The translations under genes were made by a program, and so were the position numbers. The notes beneath the pieces are model-generated. The model was given only the letters and a program-made list of their open reading frames with translations. It was not told the DNA's origin and made no database searches. A stretch of 64,000 nt of DNA from Stomoxys calcitrans (lineage: Eukaryota; Arthropoda; Insecta; Diptera; Muscidae), in contig NC_081552.1 in the NCBI RefSeq assembly GCF_963082655.1, positions 52,108,946 to 52,172,945 of the forward strand, written 5' to 3'. Shown piece after piece: positions 57,632 through 64,000 of the stretch; position 1 is the first letter of the stretch; each line of letters begins with the position of its first letter.

Positions 57632-59062
57632 CACAGTGGGCCAAATGGCAAAAAAATTGGAAATAAGTCTACAACTTTTTATCTGTTGATTTTAGCCATA
57701 CAAAATGTTCTAGACATTTGTAGAGGAGGACATAGGCTTTCAGAAAAGTGCTGTTGTTGGTCCATATCTTTAATACAGGGTGAGCTACAGGGTGTGAAAG
57801 TTGACCACTTTTGACTTCTCCAAGCTTCTGGGGGCCATAACTTTTGATCTACTCAACCGATTTACATGATTTAGGACTCTAGAGAAAGAGCTTGACAAGA
57901 TCTAAAAAACTTATGCATAAAGTACCATGCCATCGTGTACTGTTAAGGAGTTATGAATTGTTTAATTTTAAAATATGAAAATTTGGCCTTGGTTTTTTTC
58001 AGTGTTTTTTAAATAACTCCGTCAATTTTAAAGCTATAAACTTCATACTTCACACAAATTATGCCAGCATATGTGTGCATAAAATACAAAAGGAATCACG
58101 TGAATATCTTTGGCGGTTTAAAAATGGCATCGTTTTCAATATGAAAAATATTTTTTTTGTCAAAAAATTGCAAAATTTTTCAAAAAAGATACTCCCATTT
58201 CCTTTAAGTTTTCGCAAACTTTGGCCGTCAAAGCATTATCATTTCTTTCCATTTTCACAAAGTCGAGGTATTAAGAAAAGTTTTAAGTGCTAATTTGGCT
58301 AATTTCGATATCAAACAACACCGTTATCTTAAGACCAAAATGGCCAATTTTTTTACTAAACTTCAAAAGTTTCTCACTGGAAAAAAAGTTCCACGGGGAT
58401 TTTTTCGCTTTTTTTGAACTTAAATGAAAGCTTAAAATGTTCCCAACATTTTAAGGTATGTCTCGCCATATCCTAGCCATAAATGAGATCGTAGCGATCA
58501 AAATACTGAAAAAAGTCAATTTTCAAGTAGTGCTATATTCATTGCTAAAAAACAAGTATTACGTCACATTTTATTGCAAAGATGTTAAATAAACTTTTAT
58601 TTGGTAACACTTCTTCTACAAAACACAAAAAGAATCATGGAAATATCTCTATTCTATTCCATTTTATGGAACCGGCAATAAAAAAGTCAATTTTTCAAAA
58701 AAGTCGAATTTCCCAAATTTTGTTTTTGTTGTCCTAATTGCACATGACACACTATAGCCATATTTACGCAACATACCTTATCGTAAAGGAAATTTTCATA
58801 CCTTTCCAACGATGTATAAAACATTTCTCAACTCGGATTCTATCTACTCTAAAATTCATTTACACTTCATTAAACTCTATATAAAAATGTCTATTTGTGA
58901 AATGGAACCTTATATGGGGCCTACACTAAAACATTGATAGATTTGCCCAGGGTTTACAATACAAATGTGTTAGAATAAAAAAAGGTCTCCTGCCAAAGTT
59001 TAAAAAAATTGGAATAAAAATATGTGTTTTAGAGCGAAAACACTTCGCATCGGCGTGCGTTT
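57632..59062 (+). repeat. left terminal inverted repeat, copy 2
   Basis: 1431 bp, mirror of 61550-62980. One private base was seen (58985 g, where the other three arms imply c). It shares g at 58227 with its own right arm (c at 62385), in contrast to a/t in copy 1. Confidence 0.9.
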
Positions 59063-59110
59063 ATATGTATATTAGCTACTCCCAAAATAAAAAAGCATTT
59101 TAGTTTTGTA

Positions 59111-61153
59111 TTATTTGATTTTATTCTCTACCAAATAATCTAAGGTATCAAAATTTAAAAGCTCTTTAATTTGAATGGCATCGGGATCGTCCTTATCTAT
59201 ATCGTCACATATTTTTGGTAGCCATTTAGTTCTGATGCTGTATAGTACCGGATCAGACGATAACAATAAATATTGAAGTAAATCATAATTTTGGTTAAAT
59301 TTGGTGCTCTTTCGGGTATTGAAAAGCCGGAACTGTTTAACATCTCTATTACGGGATTCCTGAGCTTCTTCTGTAAGTTCTCCTAACGGAAGTATGTTGT
59401 ATTCCACAATTTCCTTGCCATGATGTAAGACTTTATGTACTGTCGGTGTTAAAGCTTTCCACGAATATAAATCAGATAAAATGTTTTTTGTGTCATTACT
59501 ATAAGCTTCAAATTTGGTTGAATTTATCATCTTTTTGCTATTGATTACAGCCAAAATCACTTTGAATCGTCTTAGCAAGTGTTCATCAAGACCGGTTATT
59601 TTAGATGTCGATACGGGGTCCTCAAAAAACCGCCTTGCCGAGTTGCCATCATTTGTGCTTCCGTATCCGTAAAGAGGTTTATCTATTATAAGTCCCTTTT
59701 GTTTAAACTCCAACTGGATTCGATTCTTCTCTTCCTGCCTCATTTTGTGAAGATCTTGGTTGTTTCTAGCAGAGACATCGCGGTTTCCAGGGCTAGTCCG
59801 ATATTTAAGGTCATACGATAAATGCAAACAATACTCCATGAATCGAATTCTACAGTGCAGGGGCGAAATACCGAAATTGAGCGCATTTTCGTTTACTAAA
59901 TTTTCATCAGACTTGTCCTCGAATTGCCCATTCTTCTTGCCACAAATATTGCATCTCCAATTGGACATAACGCCAGTTAATGCGTTTGCCACCTTTCCAT
60001 CGATCATAGTGAGTTGTAGTTGAAACGAAACTTTTATATTTCTTCCCAATTGGTTTATAACAATCATGGGTAATGCAGCAATTTCTTCCTTTATTTCGTT
60101 CACCAAAGATCGTGTTGTGTTCCGGTCTTCCTTTGTATACTCAAACCGAATTGGGCGACATAAATATTTTGACCCAGGTGTTCTATTTATCCATATATCT
60201 TGAAATGCATTTTCTTTCGATGATGAAGATTAGTCCTTGTACAATCTCATTCTCAATGGTACTAATGATGCCATGAAAATTGATGCGAAGTTGGTATCTA
60301 TTTCTGTTTGTTGCTTATATTCGGAAAATCCAGATGATCCATCACAACCCCATTTGCTGATCAAAACCACTTCGGAATTATTACATGTGTTCAACTGTTC
60401 TTCAGTAAAATTAGAAATAATTCTAACAGCTGTATTTTCAACAAGATCAGCAAGTTTCACTCTTGCTTTTAATTCGTCCACGTATATATTTGATGGCACC
60501 ATTTTCGTCCTGGTGTTGTACAATTTATGTTTTGAGGGTAAACAACCCCATCCTTTTTCACGAAGAGCCTTCCTCATTGTTGAGTATTTGTTTCTTGAGA
60601 GGCCTAGGTTCAAAATCAGGGCCAGTGCATCTTCCTCCGTGAATTCTGTAGTCGATTTTGGAGTTGGAATACTTTCTACCATTCTCTTTACCCTTTTCGG
60701 AGATGCTAATGGTAAAACATCGACAATTCGTCCAACATTTTTTGGTTGTGTTTTTAACAATGCTGTTTTGAACGTATCTTTTATTAAATTTGGCGGATGT
60801 GCCGCCAATAGTTCCTCTTGTTTTTTCTTTTTGGTTTTCTCCGTAACTTCGTCGTATGCTTTGCTAGGCCGGCCGGGAATCAGCGGTTTAATTTCAATAA
60901 GTAGATCCGATTTCAGCCACTTCTCATACATTTTGAAAAACTTGATTTTTGCGAATGAACATTCTGGCAACCTTCTCTCAAATGATTTGTAGAATTTTTC
61001 AAGTTTGTCTAAAGCGTCTTTATTTAGCCTTATTCCATATATGTGGTCCAAAGTGTAAACAAGTTCCTTAAATGACTCCGTGTATGATTTGGAATCATTT
61101 TTGATGTCCCATACAATTTTCGAAAGAGTGGAATACTTCAGTATGACTTCCAT
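59111..61153 (-). pseudogene. Transib/RAG1-core-like transposase, one nonsense codon
   Basis: Identical in layout to the intact gene of copy 1. Codon 308 is TAA instead of CAA (plus-strand g to a, at about 60230), a C-to-T change on the coding strand. This stops translation after residue 307, past Asp271 but before Asp385, the CxxC, HxxxxH and Glu599. The downstream frame (59111-60106 and beyond) remains open, with all those residues present. Read-through aside, this copy should be non-autonomous, but its ends look intact, so it could be mobilised by copy 1's product. Confidence 0.9.
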
Positions 61154-61549
61154 AACTTATAAATGTCCTTTACGCCTCTACAAAATATAATGAAGAAAAT
61201 TTGGATTTTGTTCAAATATTTATGCAATATATTCACAATTAATGACCCATTTCAGGTATCAGACGCAATCGTAAAAAGGGGTCCAAAGTGCCTCTTTTTA
61301 CTTACTCTTCTATAATTATTTACCTGGACTCGAATTTGGTTAAAAAAAATGACAATGAATTTTTTATGGGTAGGTTTTTTCACATTCATTGATACGGTGG
61401 ATTTCCTGGGAATTCGACATAGCGAAACAGGTAACATTTGTCTGCATCAAATCTTAACACAAATATATATATATATGCAGGTATATTTCTAGGTTACTTT
61501 TTATTCAAAAATCATCAGCTTACATTAAAAATAGATGTAGGTACTATAC
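61154..61549 (-). other. 5' leader of the transposase gene, copy 2
   Basis: Same ~400-bp sequence as 41172-41567, including the 'atatatatatat' run; no difference noticed. Confidence 0.4.
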
Positions 61550-62980
61550 AAACGCACGCCGATGCGAAGTGTTTTCGCTCTAAAACACATATTTTTATTC
61601 CAATTTTTTTAAACTTTGGCAGGAGAGCTTTTTTTATTCTAACACATTTGTATTGTAAACCCTGGGCAAATCTATCAATGTTTTAGTGTAGGCCCCATAT
61701 AAGGTTCCATTTCACAAATAGACATTTTTATATAGAGTTTAATGAAGTGTAAATGAATTTTAGAGTAGATAGAATCCGAGTTGAGAAATGTTTTATACAT
61801 CGTTGGAAAGGTATGAAAATTTCCTTTACGATAAGGTATGTTGCGTAAATATGGCTATAGTGTGTCATGTGCAATTAGGACAACAAAAACAAAATTTGGG
61901 AAATTCGACTTTTTTGAAAAATTGACTTTTTTATTGCCGGTTCCATAAAATGGAATAGAATAGAGATATTTCCATGATTCTTTTTGTGTTTTGTAGAAGA
62001 AGTGTTACCAAATAAAAGTTTATTTAACATCTTTGCAATAAAATGTGACGTAATACTTGTTTTTTAGCAATGAATATAGCACTACTTGAAAATTGACTTT
62101 TTTCAGTATTTTGATCGCTACGATCTCATTTATGGCTAGGATATGGCGAGACATACCTTAAAATGTTGGGAACATTTTAAGCTTTCATTTAAGTTCAAAA
62201 AAAGCGAAAAAATCCCCGTGGAACTTTTTTTCCAGTGAGAAACTTTTGAAGTTTAGTAAAAAAATTGGCCATTTTGGTCTTAAGATAACGGTGTTGTTTG
62301 ATATCGAAATTAGCCAAATTAGCACTTAAAACTTTTCTTAATACCTCGACTTTGTGAAAATGGAAAGAAATGATAATGCTTTGACGGCCAAAGTTTGCGA
62401 AAACTTAAAGGAAATGGGAGTATCTTTTTTGAAAAATTTTGCAATTTTTTGACAAAAAAAATATTTTTCATATTGAAAACGATGCCATTTTTAAACCGCC
62501 AAAGATATTCACGTGATTCCTTTTGTATTTTATGCACACATATGCTGGCATAATTTGTGTGAAGTATGAAGTTTATAGCTTTAAAATTGACGGAGTTATT
62601 TAAAAAACACTGAAAAAAACCAAGGCCAAATTTTCATATTTTAAAATTAAACAATTCATAACTCCTTAACAGTACACGATGGCATGGTACTTTATGCATA
62701 AGTTTTTTAGATCTTGTCAAGCTCTTTCTCTAGAGTCCTAAATCATGTAAATCGGTTGAGTAGATCAAAAGTTATGGCCCCCAGAAGCTTGGAGAAGTCA
62801 AAAGTGGTCAACTTTCACACCCTGTAGCTCACCCTGTATTAAAGATATGGACCAACAACAGCACTTTTCTGAAAGCCTATGTCCTCCTCTACAAATGTCT
62901 AGAACATTTTGTATGGCTAAAATCAACAGATAAAAAGTTGTAGACTTATTTCCAATTTTTTTGCCATTTGGCCCACTGTG
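61550..62980 (-). repeat. right terminal inverted repeat, copy 2
   Basis: Mirror of 57632-59062. It has c at 62690-range 'catggtac' and 'ctttcacacc' near 62815, agreeing with the left arms where copy 1's right arm differs. Confidence 0.88.
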
Positions 62981-62985
62981 CGTCG
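62981..62985. other. target-site duplication CGTCG, right
   Basis: Immediately follows the terminal CACTGTG; matches 57627-57631. Confidence 0.9.
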
Positions 62986-63019
62986 GCGTAACCATTATGG
63001 CAACCATTGCCGGCATAAT

Positions 63020-64000
63020 TTTTTATACCCTCCACCATAAGATGGGGGGTATACTAATTTCGTCATTCTGTTTGTAACTACTCGAAATATTCGTCTGAGA
63101 CCCCATAAAGTATATATATTCTTGATCGTCGCGACATTTTATGTCGATCTAGCCATGTCCGTCCGTCTGTCCGTCCGTCCGTCCGTCTGTCTGTCTGTCG
63201 AAAGCACGCTAACTTCCGAAGGAGTAAAGCTAGCCGCTTGAAATTTTGCACAAATACTTCTTATTGGTGTAGGTCGGTTGGTATTGTAAATGGGCCATAT
63301 CGGTCCATGTTTTGATATAGCTGCCATATAAACCGATCTTGGGTCTTGACTTCTTGAGCCTCTAGAGTGCGCAATTCTTATCCGATTGGAATGAAATTTT
63401 GCCCGACGTGTTTTGTTATTATATCCAACAACTGTGCCATGTATGGTTCAAATCGGTCCATAACCTGATACAGCTGCCATATAAACCGATCTTGGGTCTT
63501 GACTTCTTGAGCCTCTAGAGTGCGCAATTCTTATCCGAATGGAATGGAATTTCGCACGACGTGTTTTGTTATGATACCCAACAACTGTGCCAAGTATGGT
63601 TTAAATCGGTCCATAACTTGATATAGCTGCCATATAAACCGATCTTGGGTCTTGACTTCTTGAGCCTCTAGAGTGCGCAATTCTTATCCGATTTGAATGA
63701 ATTTTTGCACCAAGTATTTCGTTATGATATCCAACAACTATGCCAAGTATGGTTGAAATCGGTTTATAACCTGATATAGCTGTCATATAAACAGATCTGG
63801 GGATTTGACTTCTTGAGCTTCTAGAGGGCGCAATTCCTATCCGATTTGGCTAAAATTTTGCATGACTTTTTTATTTTTACTTTCAACAACTGTGTCAAAT
63901 AAGGTTCAAATCGGTTCATAACCTGATATAGCTGTCATATAAACCGATCTGGGATCTTGACTTCTTGACCCCTAGAGGTCGCAATTATTATCCGATATGC
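63020..64000 (-). mobile_element. HINE-like element, family A, running off the window
   Basis: TATACCCTCCACCATAAGATGG hairpin, 'agtatatatattcttgatcg', GATCTAGCCATGTCCGTCCG and a GTCY tract to 63199, then four complete ~153-bp units and a fifth cut by the window edge. Very close to the copies at 8289 and 18122. Confidence 0.85.

Larger units (their letters stand above)
57632..62980 (-). mobile_element. Transib/RAG1-like DNA transposon with 1431-bp inverted repeats, copy 2
   Basis: Same length (5349 bp), orientation and structure as the element at 37650-42998, but at an unrelated target with its own CGTCG duplication. Sequence comparison by eye shows only isolated single-base differences, so the two copies arose recently. 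Arms at 57632-59062 and 61550-62980. The transposase frame has one nonsense codon. Confidence 0.9.

Overview
Dipteran nuclear DNA, most likely from a calyptrate (muscid-type) fly. It is AT-rich and eukaryotic in style, and I could not recognise a single host gene. Almost everything identifiable is transposable-element DNA, much of it nested. The species is an inference from the repeat style: short interspersed elements carrying the conserved dipteran GATCTAGCCATGTCCGTC core followed by a (GTCY)n tract, as in Drosophila INE-1/DINE-1 and dipteran mini-me elements.

Background repeat. About half of the window consists of small non-autonomous elements that I call HINE-like (Helentron/INE-1-like). 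One end has a palindromic TTCGGCCGGGCCGAA next to ACAAGTAAAAGCG. The other end has a TATACCC...GGGTATA hairpin. The two ends share a subterminal inverted motif (TATACCCTCCACCAT / ATGGTGGAGGGTATA in family A), and the middle holds tandem units of about 150 bp. I sort them by core sequence. A: 'CCTCCACC' ends, ~153-bp unit with CTCTAGAG. B: 'CCCACCACCATGGATTC' end, unit with CCGATCTCCCGATTTGAC. C: 'CCCACCACCTCGGG' end, unit with GGGTCTTAGGCCCATAAAAG. D: one diverged array. E: C-like ends, unit with GACCCTTTATCGG. '+' means reading from the ACAAGTAAAAG end to the GTCY/TATACCC end. None encodes a Rep/helicase here, so any movement would have been in trans.

Region by region. 1-2.7 kb: a decayed reverse transcriptase fragment and B repeats. 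3.2-9.9 kb: B, C and A elements, including a long B array. 12.4-16.9 kb: a pogo/Tigger-like pair of ends enclosing B and A elements, a tRNA-derived SINE with target duplications, and a 606-bp fold-back mariner derivative. 17.9-25.6 kb: stacked A and C elements, two of the C elements nearly identical. 26.5-29.3 kb: a dead RTE-like retrotransposon and a tandem block. 31.5-36.2 kb: A, C, A and E elements head to tail. 36.7-44.4 kb: a 5'-truncated jockey-clade retrotransposon split by a large DNA transposon. 44.4-47.1 kb: a mariner and its 200-bp MITE. 47.2-57.4 kb: more HINEs, a second fold-back mariner and a Helitron with clean ends. 57.6-63.0 kb: a second copy of the large DNA transposon.

The standout is that large transposon (37650-42998 and 57632-62980; both 5349 bp). 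It begins and ends with CACAGTG, is flanked by 5-bp GC-rich target duplications (CGCCG; CGTCG) and encodes a 680-residue transposase with the catalytic and zinc-binding residue pattern of the Transib/RAG1 recombinase core. Unusually, it has 1431-bp, almost perfect terminal inverted repeats. Copy 1 has an intact reading frame and copy 2 carries one nonsense codon. Copy 1 sits inside the jockey reading frame, and removing it plus one CGCCG restores that frame exactly.
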